A stretch of 8,483 bases of DNA from Gammaproteobacteria bacterium RIFCSPHIGHO2_12_FULL_38_11 (lineage in GTDB: Bacteria; Pseudomonadota; Gammaproteobacteria; Coxiellales; Coxiellaceae), in contig MGXX01000036.1 of NCBI GenBank assembly GCA_001801515.1, positions 15,023 to 23,505 of the forward strand. The letters run 5' to 3'. Under the pieces are notes generated by a model that did not search any database, was not told the origin of the DNA, and was given only the letters and a program-made list of their open reading frames with translations. Numbering within the stretch: position 1 is the first letter of the stretch; every line of letters starts with the position of its first letter. Shown here piece after piece: positions 1-6,927 of this stretch. The position numbers were made by a program, and so were the translations under genes.

Positions 1-333
1 GATATGTATGCTATGACTTTCGAACCACTCTCCACAATAAAATAAACGGCGCATTTCTCGAATCCAAGGACTGGGTGTTATCCCAAAACAATTTTCAATG
101 GCATGCCCTGCACTCATTTGATAGGCGACTGGACATATTCCACATATCCTCGCTACAAAATCCATCACCTCTGTGTAATGTCGTCCTTCCAGAAATTTTT
201 CAAATAACCGTGGTGGTTCGTAAATCCTTAATTTTAACAATTTGATGGTATTGTTACGTATTTCTAACTCAAGAGCACCCTCACCTTCTACGCGCGCTAA
301 AATAGGAATATTGATAGTAATGTTATTACTCAT
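1..333 (-). CDS. hyhL: Group 3b [NiFe] hydrogenase large (alpha) subunit, 5' part only
   Basis: This is the N-terminal 111 residues of the catalytic NiFe subunit; the gene runs off the left edge. The frame is open from the ATG at 333 down to base 1. Residues 12-18 (LARVEGE) form the conserved N-terminal motif of large subunits, and residues 63-72 hold the L1 motif RICGICPVAY, whose Cys64 and Cys67 would be two of the four nickel/iron ligands. The stretch around residues 36-47 (LRIYEPPRLFEK) is typical of the cytoplasmic group 3 family (HydA/HyhL/HoxH-like). The L2 motif with the other two cysteines lies outside the window, so I cannot say whether the gene is intact. Its ATG sits inside the last codons of hyhS (8-base overlap), which points to coupled translation and matched subunit amounts. 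Confidence 0.95.
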   Translation of the reverse strand, partial: MSNNITINIPILARVEGEGALELEIRNNTIKLLKLRIYEPPRLFEKFLEGRHYTEVMDFVARICGICPVAYQMSAGHAIENCFGITPSPWIREMRRLFYCGEWFESHSIHI

Positions 334-1114
334 TGATAATTTTAATTCCTTTAAAATATTGTCCTGCTTTATTAAACGCGGGTGCATTGTTGTTAATATG
401 TAAAAACTGCTGTGCAATGGCTTCTTTCGATAATCCTAAATATTCAAACCAGTGACCCAAAGATGTTGTGTTTAGCGTTTCTTTGGGGCCATAGCAAGCA
501 TAGCAGGCACGACCGACTGATGGACAAAGTGCACCGCAGCCTGTTTGTGTCACAGGTCCCATACAAGCTTGTTTTTTTGTTACTAAAACACAAACATTAC
601 CGTCGCGTTTACATTGCAGACAAACGGAATCGCGTTTAATGCGTGGCGCTGCATTCGATAACAAAGAACGAATGGCATCTATCACTTGTTTTGTATTGAC
701 AGGACAACCCCATAACTCCCAATCAACTTTTATATGATTTGAAATGGCTGTAGAGGTACTTAATGATTTAATATATTCTGGTTCTGCGTAGACACTCGCA
801 ACCCAATTTTTATAATCTGCAACATTACGTAATGCCTGAATACCACCTGTTGTCGCGCAAGCACCGATCGTAATGATGTATTTACTGTTTGTACGAATCT
901 GTTTTATTCTTTTTTCATCATCTGGCGTTGAAATGCTACCTTCAACAAATGCTATATCTACATTCATGTCCGGATCTATTGCCCCAACCTCAGCAAAGTG
1001 GCTGATTTCGACTAATTCAGATAAAGTAAGTAATGCTTCGCCCGCATTTAAGAATGCTAATTGACATCCGTCGCAAGATGTAAATTTATGCACCGCTATG
1101 CGAGGCTTTGACAT
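326..1114 (-). CDS. hyhS: Group 3b [NiFe] hydrogenase small (delta) subunit
   Basis: This 262-residue FeS subunit pairs with the NiFe large subunit and carries electrons to and from the active site. Proximal-cluster ligands are visible: CDGC (Cys14, Cys17), GACATTGG (Cys86) and WGCPVN (Cys137). A second cysteine-rich half (Cys165, 168, 175, 184, 193, 197, 204, 207) can hold further clusters, as in NADH-ubiquinone oxidoreductase 20 kDa-like hydrogenase subunits. There is no twin-arginine signal peptide, which fits a cytoplasmic group 3 enzyme rather than a periplasmic uptake hydrogenase. The start follows hyhG by 2 bases and has a GAGGGA ribosome site. Length and motifs look complete. Confidence 0.94.
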   Translation of the reverse strand: MSKPRIAVHKFTSCDGCQLAFLNAGEALLTLSELVEISHFAEVGAIDPDMNVDIAFVEGSISTPDDEKRIKQIRTNSKYIITIGACATTGGIQALRNVADYKNWVASVYAEPEYIKSLSTSTAISNHIKVDWELWGCPVNTKQVIDAIRSLLSNAAPRIKRDSVCLQCKRDGNVCVLVTKKQACMGPVTQTGCGALCPSVGRACYACYGPKETLNTTSLGHWFEYLGLSKEAIAQQFLHINNNAPAFNKAGQYFKGIKIINE

Positions 1115-1116
1115 AG

Positions 1117-1965
1117 TTAAAATCCCTCGACTGAAAATAATGACTTTATCACTGGATAGGGAAAGATAGGACCATCTTTACAGATAAATAATCCTCCATA
1201 TTGGCAATGGCCACACTGACCAATGCCACACTCCATATTCCTCTCCATACTGAGGTAAATATTTTCTTCAGGTATACCTTTCTTAACAAGTGAGTGAATT
1301 GCCGTTCGCATCATCATTTCTGGACCGCACATCATTGTAATTGTATTGTCAGGATCTAGCGTAAGTGACTGAATCATGTCGGTGACATAACCCACACCCC
1401 ATGGCCACTTAGGTCCAGCCTGGTCAGCAGCAATATGGATTTCAGTATTAGGGGATTCTTGCCATTTTGAATACTGTTTTCTATAAATAAAATCATCGCT
1501 GTGTTTGACACCTTGTAATATTTTCAAAGCGCCATATTGATCACGTCTTCCTAATATATAATTAATGACTGAGACGGTTGGTGCACATCCAAGTCCGCCT
1601 GTGACCACAACAACGTCCTTATGTCTTGCCTGATTCAATGGCCAACCACGACCAAATGGACCACGAACACCAATTCTGTCACCAGGCTGTAGTTTTTGTA
1701 TTGCCTTTGTTACGCGGCCGATTGCACGCATAGAATGCTTAAGAATCTTTTTTTCTTCAGGATCTGAAACAATCGAGATAGCCACTTCACCTACACCATA
1801 AAGATAAAGCATATTGAACTGACCGGGAAGAAACAAAAACCTTTCACGACATTCACACTCAACAAAGCGTATATGAATAGTAAAAATCGTCGATGATTCT
1901 TGTGTTCGATCAACGATCTCAGCTTCAAGTGGTAAATACGGGTCACGACATAAGTTACACGTCAT
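1117..1965 (-). CDS. hyhG: Hydrogenase gamma subunit, FAD/NAD(P)-binding with [2Fe-2S] site
   Basis: This 282-residue diaphorase-type subunit exchanges electrons with NAD(P)H. It belongs to the ferredoxin-NADP reductase/PyrK-like superfamily. An FAD-binding beta barrel occupies roughly residues 10-108, with LPGQFNMLYL near residue 46 and RGPFGRGWP at 101-109. A nucleotide-binding domain follows, with the glycine motif VVVTGGLGCAP at 119-129 and MMCGPEMMM at 211-219. The C-terminal cysteines Cys246, Cys251, Cys254 and Cys262 match the [2Fe-2S] pattern CxxxxCxxCxxxxxxxC of this family. The gene overlaps the end of hyhB by 11 bases, and its AAGGAT ribosome site lies inside hyhB. Whether NADH or NADPH is preferred cannot be read from the sequence. 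Confidence 0.94.
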   Translation of the reverse strand: MTCNLCRDPYLPLEAEIVDRTQESSTIFTIHIRFVECECRERFLFLPGQFNMLYLYGVGEVAISIVSDPEEKKILKHSMRAIGRVTKAIQKLQPGDRIGVRGPFGRGWPLNQARHKDVVVVTGGLGCAPTVSVINYILGRRDQYGALKILQGVKHSDDFIYRKQYSKWQESPNTEIHIAADQAGPKWPWGVGYVTDMIQSLTLDPDNTITMMCGPEMMMRTAIHSLVKKGIPEENIYLSMERNMECGIGQCGHCQYGGLFICKDGPIFPYPVIKSLFSVEGF

Positions 1966-3094
1966 CCTTTATCCTTACATTGGATTCCCCTGAAATCGCA
2001 GATAATTCTTCCGTCAGATCAATTCCCACTGGACACCATGTCACACATCGTCCACAACCCACGCATCCACTCGTGTCAAATTGATCGAACCAACTGCCTA
2101 CTTTATGTGTTAGCCATTGACGATAACGCTTACTTGTATCATCACGAACAGCTTTCCCTGTCATATAGCTATGTCCCTCTGTAAAACAGGAATCCCACTC
2201 GCGCTGATGTTCACTACAGGTGCCATCTAAAGAGGGCTTTTCAACCTCACTATGACAAAAACAGGTAGGGCACACAGCAGTGCAGTTTCCGCAAGATAAA
2301 CAACGTTCAGCAACCTCATTCCAACGAGGATGATCTAAATTAGAAAATAATAAATCTCGTAAGCCGCGAGTATTGTCCAAGGGTATCCGCTTAGTTTGCA
2401 TCGCAGCGGCATTTTCAACGTTTTCAATAGCTACTTTGCATTGGAAATCATAAGCGGGTTGTAAATGTAAATGGTTAATAATGGCTTCACCGCGCTCACT
2501 TCCGATTTTAACAACAAATCCATTCTCGATTTCTGTCATCAGAATATCAAAAGGATTGCTAACTTCCGGCCCAGTTCCCGCTGAAACACAAAAACAATTT
2601 TTTGATGAATAAGTACAATTCACAGCAACAACAAATAAATTTTCCCGACGACTCTTGTACCGAACATCACTATTTTGACCTTCGATGAATACTTTGTCCT
2701 GGATACGCATCGCTTCCAAATCGCAAGAGCGCGCACCAAATATTGCAATGGGTTGCTCTTTAGGATGGTGTGGTTGAAAAATTAATTTTCCTTCGCTGTT
2801 ACGCATTACCTTCCATACCGTTTCCTGCGATTTAAATAAAATTGGCTTTATTGCTTGTGCGCCATTTGAAAAAGCAAATGCTTTATGCTCAGTAATCTTT
2901 TCTAATTGATATTCGCCAGGTGCTTGATTGTCACGTATGCCCCAAGGTAATTGATCAGCATGATTTAAAACATCATAAACAATTGCGCCATCACGCACTT
3001 GAGGGCCAACGCAGGAATACCCAGCTTGGTGTAAAGCATGGATCAGATTTTGCAGCTCTGCATGCGGTAGATAATAGCTAATTTTATCGTCCAT
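1955..3094 (-). CDS. hyhB: Hydrogenase beta subunit, two [4Fe-4S] clusters
   Basis: This 379-residue electron-transfer subunit belongs to the 4Fe-4S dicluster family found with group 3b hydrogenases. Two ferredoxin-like motifs sit at the C-terminal end: Cys265/268/271/275 (CLSCGNCTAVCP) and Cys344/347/350/354 (CVGCGRCVTWCP). The N-terminal 250 residues are the usual non-cluster domain, including ARSCDLEA near residue 121. I chose the ATG at 3094 because AAAAGGGA lies just upstream and the gene then begins 14 bases after the hypE-tail stop. An earlier in-frame TTG at 3145 would add 17 residues that lie over the hypE tail. It is the first hydrogenase gene in transcription order, and its stop overlaps hyhG. 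Confidence 0.93.
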   Translation of the reverse strand: MDDKISYYLPHAELQNLIHALHQAGYSCVGPQVRDGAIVYDVLNHADQLPWGIRDNQAPGEYQLEKITEHKAFAFSNGAQAIKPILFKSQETVWKVMRNSEGKLIFQPHHPKEQPIAIFGARSCDLEAMRIQDKVFIEGQNSDVRYKSRRENLFVVAVNCTYSSKNCFCVSAGTGPEVSNPFDILMTEIENGFVVKIGSERGEAIINHLHLQPAYDFQCKVAIENVENAAAMQTKRIPLDNTRGLRDLLFSNLDHPRWNEVAERCLSCGNCTAVCPTCFCHSEVEKPSLDGTCSEHQREWDSCFTEGHSYMTGKAVRDDTSKRYRQWLTHKVGSWFDQFDTSGCVGCGRCVTWCPVGIDLTEELSAISGESNVRIKDDV

Positions 3095-3108
3095 GAAACA
3101 GTCCCTTT

Positions 3109-3255
3109 TCAACACATTCTTGGTAATTGCTCTCCCGCTAACCAATCTATAATTCTCATACCACCTATCTTTGTTTTTAGTTGAACGAAATGTCGGTGAT
3201 CTTCAATCACTTCTCCGATGACATCAGCATGTAACCCGCGTGGATGAGACATCAT
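3109..3255 (-). pseudogene. hypE: 3' remnant of hypE (C-terminal tail, 48 codons)
   Basis: This open frame of 48 codons starts [16 protein letters not shown] and ends GEQLPRMC. From memory of the family, this matches the last 50 or so residues of HypE, the hydrogenase maturation protein that dehydrates a thiocarboxamide on its C-terminal cysteine to make the cyanide ligands of iron. Full HypE proteins are about 330-350 residues and end PRIC; here only the tail, with PRMC, is left. The ATP-binding and catalytic part is absent. The ATG overlaps the acs stop as ATGA, and the stop lies 14 bases before hyhB, so the piece is probably still translated within the operon. It could be decay after an internal deletion, or a kept mini-gene. 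A HypC-like protein is less likely, because HypC carries its essential cysteine at position 2 rather than at the end. Confidence 0.72.
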
Positions 3256-5189
3256 AATTTTTTACTTGCCTCTACTAGTTTCGCCACAACATCCGGATCA
3301 GCGAGTGTAGATATATCACCTAGATCATTAAATTTCTTGCATGCAATTTTTCGCAAAATGCGGCGCATAATTTTCCCAGACCGAGTTTTAGGAATCGCAT
3401 CTGTCCATTGAATGGCTTTTGGTGTTGCAATAGGACCAATCTGTTTACGAACGATCTCTATCAGCTCATTTTTCAGTTCATCTGTTGGCAGGACGTCCTC
3501 CTTGGTTATCACGTAGGCATAAATCCCCTGCCCTTTTATCTCATCAGGAATAGCAACAACAGCCGCTTCAGACACGGCCGGATGTGAAATGAATGCACTT
3601 TCTAACTCACCAGTCCCAATACGATGACCCGATACTTTAATAACATCATCATTGCGTCCAGTTATCCAATAATAGCCATCTGCATCACAATATGCGCCAT
3701 CCCCTGTTAAATATTTGCCTGGAATGTCTTTAAAGTAGGTATCAAAAAAACGTTGTGGGTCGCCATATATCGTTTTCATAAAACCAGGCCAAGACTGCTT
3801 CATTACCAACATCCCAGGTTTATTATCTTCTATAACAGTACCTTTCACATTCACTATTTCTGGCACGATACCAAAGAAAGGCCAGCCCGCAGAACCAGGT
3901 TTTAATGGTGTAGCACCCGGTAAAGGTGTGATGACAATTCCGCCGGTTTCTGTTTGCCACCATGTATCAACAATAGGACATCGATTTTCACCGACGACTT
4001 GATAATACCATTTCCACACATCCGGATTAATGGGTTCACCAACCGTACCCAATAATTTTAAACTCTTACGACTTGTTTTTGTGACCCATTCATCACCTTC
4101 ACGACGTAATGCACGAATTGCTGTCGGCGCAGTATAAAAAATATTAACAACGTGTTTATCTATAATTTCCCAAAAACGAGAGAATGTTGGATAATGGGGA
4201 ACGCCTTCAAAAATAAGAGTGGTAGCACCATTCAGAAGTGGTCCATAAATAAGATAAGAATGCCCAGTAATCCATCCCACATCCGCAGTACACCAATAAA
4301 TATCGCCATCATGATAATCAAATATATATTTATGGCTCATTGCTACATTCACAAGATAACCGCCGGTGGTATGCAGCACACCTTTGGGCTTTCCTGTTGA
4401 GCCGGATGTATAAAGAATAAATAAGGGATCTTCTGAATCCATTATTTCAGGAGGACAATGATCATCAACACATTCCATCGCTTCGTGGTACCAGATATCA
4501 CGCTCTGTATTCCATGTAATTTTATTTCCAGATCGCTTGACAACAATGACATGTTTCACATCTGGGCAAGATTCTAATGCGATGTCCGTATTTTTCTTCA
4601 GTGGTATAAATTTTCCACCACGCACTCCTTCATCAGCCGTAATAACCAATTGACAATCCGCATCCAGAATACGTGTCTTTAACGAATCTGGAGAAAAACC
4701 ACCAAATACGACAGAATGAATCGCCCCGATGCGTGCACAAGCCAGCACAGCAATAATAATTTCAGGAATCATGGGCAAATAAATACAGACTCGGTCGCCT
4801 TTCTTTATTCCCTGATTTTTTAATACGTTTGCAAATCGACAAATCTTTTCATAAAGTTCAGCGTAAGTGATATGCAGTGTATGATTGGGATCATCTCCTT
4901 CCCAGATAATGGCTACTTGATCCGTCCGCGTTTCCAAATGACGGTCAACACAATTATAACAAGCATTTAATTTTCCACCGATAAACCACCGCATATCAAG
5001 CGTCTCAAAACTACCGCTCGTTATTTTTTCCCAAGGCTTCAACCAACTAATACATTGCTTTGCTTGTGTTGCCCAGAATTTTTCGGGATGTGTGATGGAT
5101 TCTTGATAAAGTGCGTCGTATTGCTCTTTATTGATATGGGAATTTCTACTAAATGTTGGTGGAACATGGTAATACTTAGAATTATCCAT
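3252..5189 (-). CDS. acs: Acetyl-CoA synthetase, AMP-forming
   Basis: This 645-residue enzyme activates acetate to acetyl-AMP and then acetyl-CoA. The length is normal for Acs (about 650). Adenylate-forming superfamily motifs are present in order: the phosphate loop [11 protein letters not shown] at 260-270, [11 protein letters not shown] at 407-417 with the Trp that shapes the acetate pocket, the hinge/ribose region [16 protein letters not shown] at 510-525, and [10 protein letters not shown] at 601-610. In that last motif Lys606 is the catalytic lysine that Pat/CobB-type systems acetylate in other bacteria. The N-terminal [12 protein letters not shown] region is typical of Acs. It starts 2 bases after the hypF-remnant stop with AAGGAT upstream, and its TGA overlaps the ATG of the hypE tail. 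Its place inside a hydrogenase cluster suggests co-expression of acetate activation with hydrogen metabolism, but no direct link between the two enzymes is established here. Confidence 0.96.
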   Translation of the reverse strand: MDNSKYYHVPPTFSRNSHINKEQYDALYQESITHPEKFWATQAKQCISWLKPWEKITSGSFETLDMRWFIGGKLNACYNCVDRHLETRTDQVAIIWEGDDPNHTLHITYAELYEKICRFANVLKNQGIKKGDRVCIYLPMIPEIIIAVLACARIGAIHSVVFGGFSPDSLKTRILDADCQLVITADEGVRGGKFIPLKKNTDIALESCPDVKHVIVVKRSGNKITWNTERDIWYHEAMECVDDHCPPEIMDSEDPLFILYTSGSTGKPKGVLHTTGGYLVNVAMSHKYIFDYHDGDIYWCTADVGWITGHSYLIYGPLLNGATTLIFEGVPHYPTFSRFWEIIDKHVVNIFYTAPTAIRALRREGDEWVTKTSRKSLKLLGTVGEPINPDVWKWYYQVVGENRCPIVDTWWQTETGGIVITPLPGATPLKPGSAGWPFFGIVPEIVNVKGTVIEDNKPGMLVMKQSWPGFMKTIYGDPQRFFDTYFKDIPGKYLTGDGAYCDADGYYWITGRNDDVIKVSGHRIGTGELESAFISHPAVSEAAVVAIPDEIKGQGIYAYVITKEDVLPTDELKNELIEIVRKQIGPIATPKAIQWTDAIPKTRSGKIMRRILRKIACKKFNDLGDISTLADPDVVAKLVEASKKL

Positions 5190-5191
5190 TA

Positions 5192-5323
5192 TTACTTATC
5201 CTTAAGTCTTCCAGCAATCCATGTCTGCCCCAGTGAAATCCCGCCATCATTAGGTGGCAGATCTCGAGGCAATAAAGGTTTGATGCCAGATTCATCTAAT
5301 GTCTTAATTAATCCTTCCGACAA
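5192..5323 (-). pseudogene. hypF: 3' remnant of hypF (last 43 codons)
   Basis: The minus strand reads LSEGLIKTLDE...[27 protein letters not shown] and then stops two bases before acs. The block LPPNDGGISLGQ is the highly conserved C-terminal signature of HypF, the carbamoyltransferase that charges HypE; full HypF is about 750 residues. Reading upstream, the frame meets a TAA at 5327-5329 and the homology stops near 5323. The acylphosphatase, zinc-finger, YrdC and most of the Kae1-like domains are missing, so no function is possible. The break lies only about 30 bases from the antitoxin of the adjacent TA module, which suggests that arrival of the TA island, or a deletion at its edge, removed the rest of the gene. 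The remaining piece carries the ribosome site for acs, which may explain its survival. Confidence 0.78.
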
Positions 5324-5354
5324 TACTTAATTTTTTTGGCTTCATTATGGAGCT

Positions 5355-5753
5355 TCATTCAAGAAAATAACGGTAATTTGTTCCAAAGATTTTTTCTATC
5401 CGTCTAGCAATAATTTTTCCGATCGATCTTCGTCCATTTTCCATATTTGATAAGTTCGCTTGCGTAACATCAATTTTTCTAGCGAATTCAACTTGTGACA
5501 AGCCTTCACGTAATCTTAAACCTTTTAATAATGCACCAGCTTTTGTGTATTTTTTATCAAGCTTATCAAAAATACTTTTGATGGTTACCGGCGTTTTTGA
5601 AGTTGATTTTGATTTTTTTGGTTTCTCAGCCTCTATAACATATTTGTTTGCTATATTTTTTGGGATAGCATAAGTCGTATGTCGATGCGTTATATATAGC
5701 GTCGAGCCGTGGCTGTGCGCACTAATAGGGTGCTTTTTCGTGTGTTCCGACAT
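5355..5753 (-). CDS. XRE-family HTH antitoxin of TA module 1
   Basis: This 132-residue antitoxin is expected to neutralise the upstream RelE-like toxin and repress its own operon. The C-terminal part (about residues 70-128) is an XRE helix-turn-helix: KGLRLREGLSQVEFARKI, then VTQANLSNMENGRRSIGKII. The N-terminal 55 residues are basic and polar with a lysine/serine-rich linker, and presumably bind the toxin. I chose the ATG at 5753 because GAGGTATACT lies just before it and the resulting 32-base overlap with the toxin equals that of the paralogous module at 7474-7505. A TTG at 5765 would be the alternative. It resembles the 7122-7505 antitoxin (LKG.R..E.LSQ, S.ME..RR.IGK, final Y..FL). A HigA-like label is reasonable, but the N-terminal domain is not that of classical HigA. 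Confidence 0.85.
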   Translation of the reverse strand: MSEHTKKHPISAHSHGSTLYITHRHTTYAIPKNIANKYVIEAEKPKKSKSTSKTPVTIKSIFDKLDKKYTKAGALLKGLRLREGLSQVEFARKIDVTQANLSNMENGRRSIGKIIARRIEKIFGTNYRYFLE

Positions 5754-6015
5754 AGTATACCTCAATTACTTTGCGTTTTTTGTCCACCACTTCCCAGCAG
5801 CAAACATAAGTAGGCTTGCCTTTTTGCAAGTGACAATGCCTTTGATCGCCTTTTGTTCCCTGTAGCTTACCATAATTTGGACAAGTCAAAACTGTAGGCC
5901 CTTTACTAGCCAAATCCACAAATAGCAATCTCAGTTTAAGCATCACTGCTTCACTTAATTTAGCTGCTTGCTTATCCGCCGCCCTCGTTGGCCTGACAGT
6001 CCAATTTATATTCAT
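5722..6015 (-). CDS. RelE/HigB-like toxin of TA module 1
   Basis: This 97-residue basic protein has the size and layout of a RelE/ParE-superfamily toxin: helical N-terminal half, then beta strands with YGKL (48-51), HCH (60-62), KPTYVCCWEV (67-76) and the C-terminal EVYYVGTHEKAPY. Members of this superfamily usually cut ribosome-bound mRNA, although the ParE branch poisons gyrase; the sequence alone does not settle which applies. The toxin gene comes first, the order seen in HigBA-type modules. Its last codons contain the ribosome site and start of the antitoxin. A palindromic operator lies 23 bases upstream. Only a weak AAAGA ribosome site is seen before its ATG, which would keep toxin output low. 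The transcript would continue toward acs. Confidence 0.85.
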   Translation of the reverse strand: MNINWTVRPTRAADKQAAKLSEAVMLKLRLLFVDLASKGPTVLTCPNYGKLQGTKGDQRHCHLQKGKPTYVCCWEVVDKKRKVIEVYYVGTHEKAPY

Positions 6016-6037
6016 ATTATATATCTTTTTTTAAAAT

Positions 6038-6054
6038 ATATCAAATTATGATAT
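6038..6054 (-). promoter_or_regulatory. Probable operator of TA module 1
   Basis: A perfect 6-bp inverted repeat, ATATCA-N5-TGATAT, lies 23 bases before the toxin start at 6015. It is flanked by AT on the left and GT on the right (plus-strand sense). The same 6-5-6 geometry with the same flanks occurs before the paralogous module at 7787-7803, so I read it as the binding site of the module's XRE antitoxin. On the minus strand a TATATT that could be a -10 element overlaps it, but I see no good -35, so the promoter itself is uncertain. Confidence 0.5.
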
Positions 6055-6081
6055 GTATTTGATTGTTATGCACTAATCATC

Positions 6082-6137
6082 ATTTGCTTTAACTGACCCT
6101 AATGGGCTATTTTCGGATGAGATTTGCTTTTTATGAC
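6082..6137 (+). repeat. Two direct repeats ATTTGCTTTnnnTGAC, 40 bp apart
   Basis: ATTTGCTTT-AAC-TGAC at 6082-6097 recurs as ATTTGCTTT-TTA-TGAC at 6122-6137, an exact 40-base offset. The repeats lie between the divergent TA modules, upstream of the fitA/vapB operator. The second copy overlaps the putative -35 region of that gene. They may be sites for another regulator on the same DNA face (about four helical turns apart) or a chance or duplication relic; nothing else identifies them. Confidence 0.45.
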
Positions 6138-6152
6138 TTACAGTGATATCAT
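6124..6152 (+). promoter_or_regulatory. Putative promoter of the FitA/VapB-PIN pair
   Basis: TTGCTT at 6124-6129 (first three bases match the -35 consensus) and TATCAT at 6147-6152 (five of six -10 bases) are 17 bases apart. The -10 falls inside the palindrome at 6142-6164, so antitoxin binding would block RNA polymerase. The -35 is weak, so confidence is moderate. Confidence 0.45.
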
Positions 6153-6164
6153 AATGATATCACT
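6142..6164 (+). promoter_or_regulatory. Operator palindrome of the FitA/VapB-PIN pair
   Basis: This is a perfect inverted repeat with 10-bp arms AGTGATATCA and TGATATCACT around a 3-base TAA centre, ending 29 bases before the antitoxin ATG. Ribbon-helix-helix antitoxins of the FitA/VapB class bind such palindromes as toxin-bound oligomers and autoregulate. Its inner half-site ATATCA...TGATAT is the same as that of the neighbouring module at 6038-6054, with a 3-base instead of a 5-base spacer. Confidence 0.7.
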
Positions 6165-6193
6165 TATTGATTATATGATTTCAGGAGGGGATG

Positions 6194-6424
6194 ATGGCTG
6201 AATTACTAATTAGAGATTTGGAACCAGTGGTAATTAAACGCTTAAAACTACGTGCCAAACAGCATCACAGATCATTGCAAGGCGAGTTAAAATCTATCGT
6301 TGAAGCTGCTACAAAAATGTCGATGAAAGAGGCGATAAAAACAAGCAGCGCATGGCATAAACGCTTGTCAGGCCATTCATTCAGTGACAGCGCAAAACTT
6401 CTTCGAGAGGATAGAGACCGTTGA
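6194..6424 (+). CDS. FitA/VapB-type ribbon-helix-helix antitoxin
   Basis: This 76-residue antitoxin has a FitA-like Arc fold at the N-terminus: AELLIRDLEPVVIKRLKLRA (residues 2-21), then QHHRSLQGELKSIVEAA (23-39), the strand and two helices of an RHH domain. The polar C-terminal third (SSAWHKRLSGHSFSDSAKLLREDRD) should bind the PIN toxin. Two ATGs stand in tandem (6191 and 6194). I prefer the second because AGGAGG at 6183-6188 is then 5 bases away, whereas it is only 2 bases from the first. The stop overlaps the toxin start as TTGA. It runs opposite to TA module 1 and shares its upstream region. The family match is strong, but FitA and VapB cannot be told apart firmly here. Confidence 0.9.
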   Translation: MAELLIRDLEPVVIKRLKLRAKQHHRSLQGELKSIVEAATKMSMKEAIKTSSAWHKRLSGHSFSDSAKLLREDRDR

Positions 6425-6852
6425 AATCTATAGTGGTGGATGCAAGCGTTGCCATTAAATGGTTTATTCCCGAAGTCCATGCCATATCTGCTACGCGTTT
6501 ACTGCATACAAATTTGCAGTTTATTGCGCCTGATCTCATTTTTGCAGAAGTTGGAAATATCTTATGGAAAAAATACCGTTTGAAAGAATTAACACTTGAT
6601 ACAGCAAGTGCGATTCTGGATGATTTTAAAAGACTTCCCTTTAATAGCCATGAAAATGAATCCTTACTTGATGCCGCTTGGCAAATTGCTACAACATATC
6701 AATGCACCGTTTATGACAGCTTGTATGTGGCTTTGGCACAAACAGAGGGATGCTTATTAGTAACAGCGGATCGTGCTCTCTATAAAGCCTTGAGTACTAC
6801 ATCTTTAGCCGGTCTATTGCTTTGGGTAGAGGACATTAAAAACATTACCTAA
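6421..6852 (+). CDS. vapC: PIN-domain ribonuclease toxin (VapC/FitB type)
   Basis: This 143-residue PIN-domain toxin should be a Mg-dependent endoribonuclease, often cutting tRNA in this family. The acidic residues of the active site are all visible: Asp7 in VVDASV, Glu43 in LIFAEVGN, Asp99 in VYDSLYVALA and Asp117 in LVTADRAL. Length is normal. It begins with a TTG start that overlaps the antitoxin stop (TTGA at 6421-6424). AGAGGAT upstream can serve as the ribosome site, and the weak start plus overlap would tie toxin output to antitoxin translation. No terminator hairpin is evident after the stop. Confidence 0.92.
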   Translation: MKSIVVDASVAIKWFIPEVHAISATRLLHTNLQFIAPDLIFAEVGNILWKKYRLKELTLDTASAILDDFKRLPFNSHENESLLDAAWQIATTYQCTVYDSLYVALAQTEGCLLVTADRALYKALSTTSLAGLLLWVEDIKNIT

Positions 6853-6927
6853 AAGGGGGCATGCCGGCATACGTGTAAATTTGCAACACAAGCCTACCCA
6901 CCGCCTATCATGCCGCAAAAATACCTT
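6853..6927. other. Short intergenic spacer with palindromes
   Basis: Between the PIN toxin stop and the end of the small minus-strand ORF I see only two overlapping palindromes, GCATGC at 6860-6865 and ATGCCGGCAT at 6861-6870. The convergent genes here would need a bidirectional terminator, but no hairpin followed by a T run is present on either strand. Confidence 0.4.

Noticed and set aside
3095..3145. Longer hyhB starting at TTG 3145
   Set aside because: It would add 17 residues read through the hypE tail in another frame; the ATG at 3094 has a good AGGGA site and a normal family start.
5055..5330. Plus-strand open frame of 91 codons across the acs start
   Set aside because: It is antisense to acs and the hypF remnant and shows no domain or ribosome site; coding evidence favours the minus strand.
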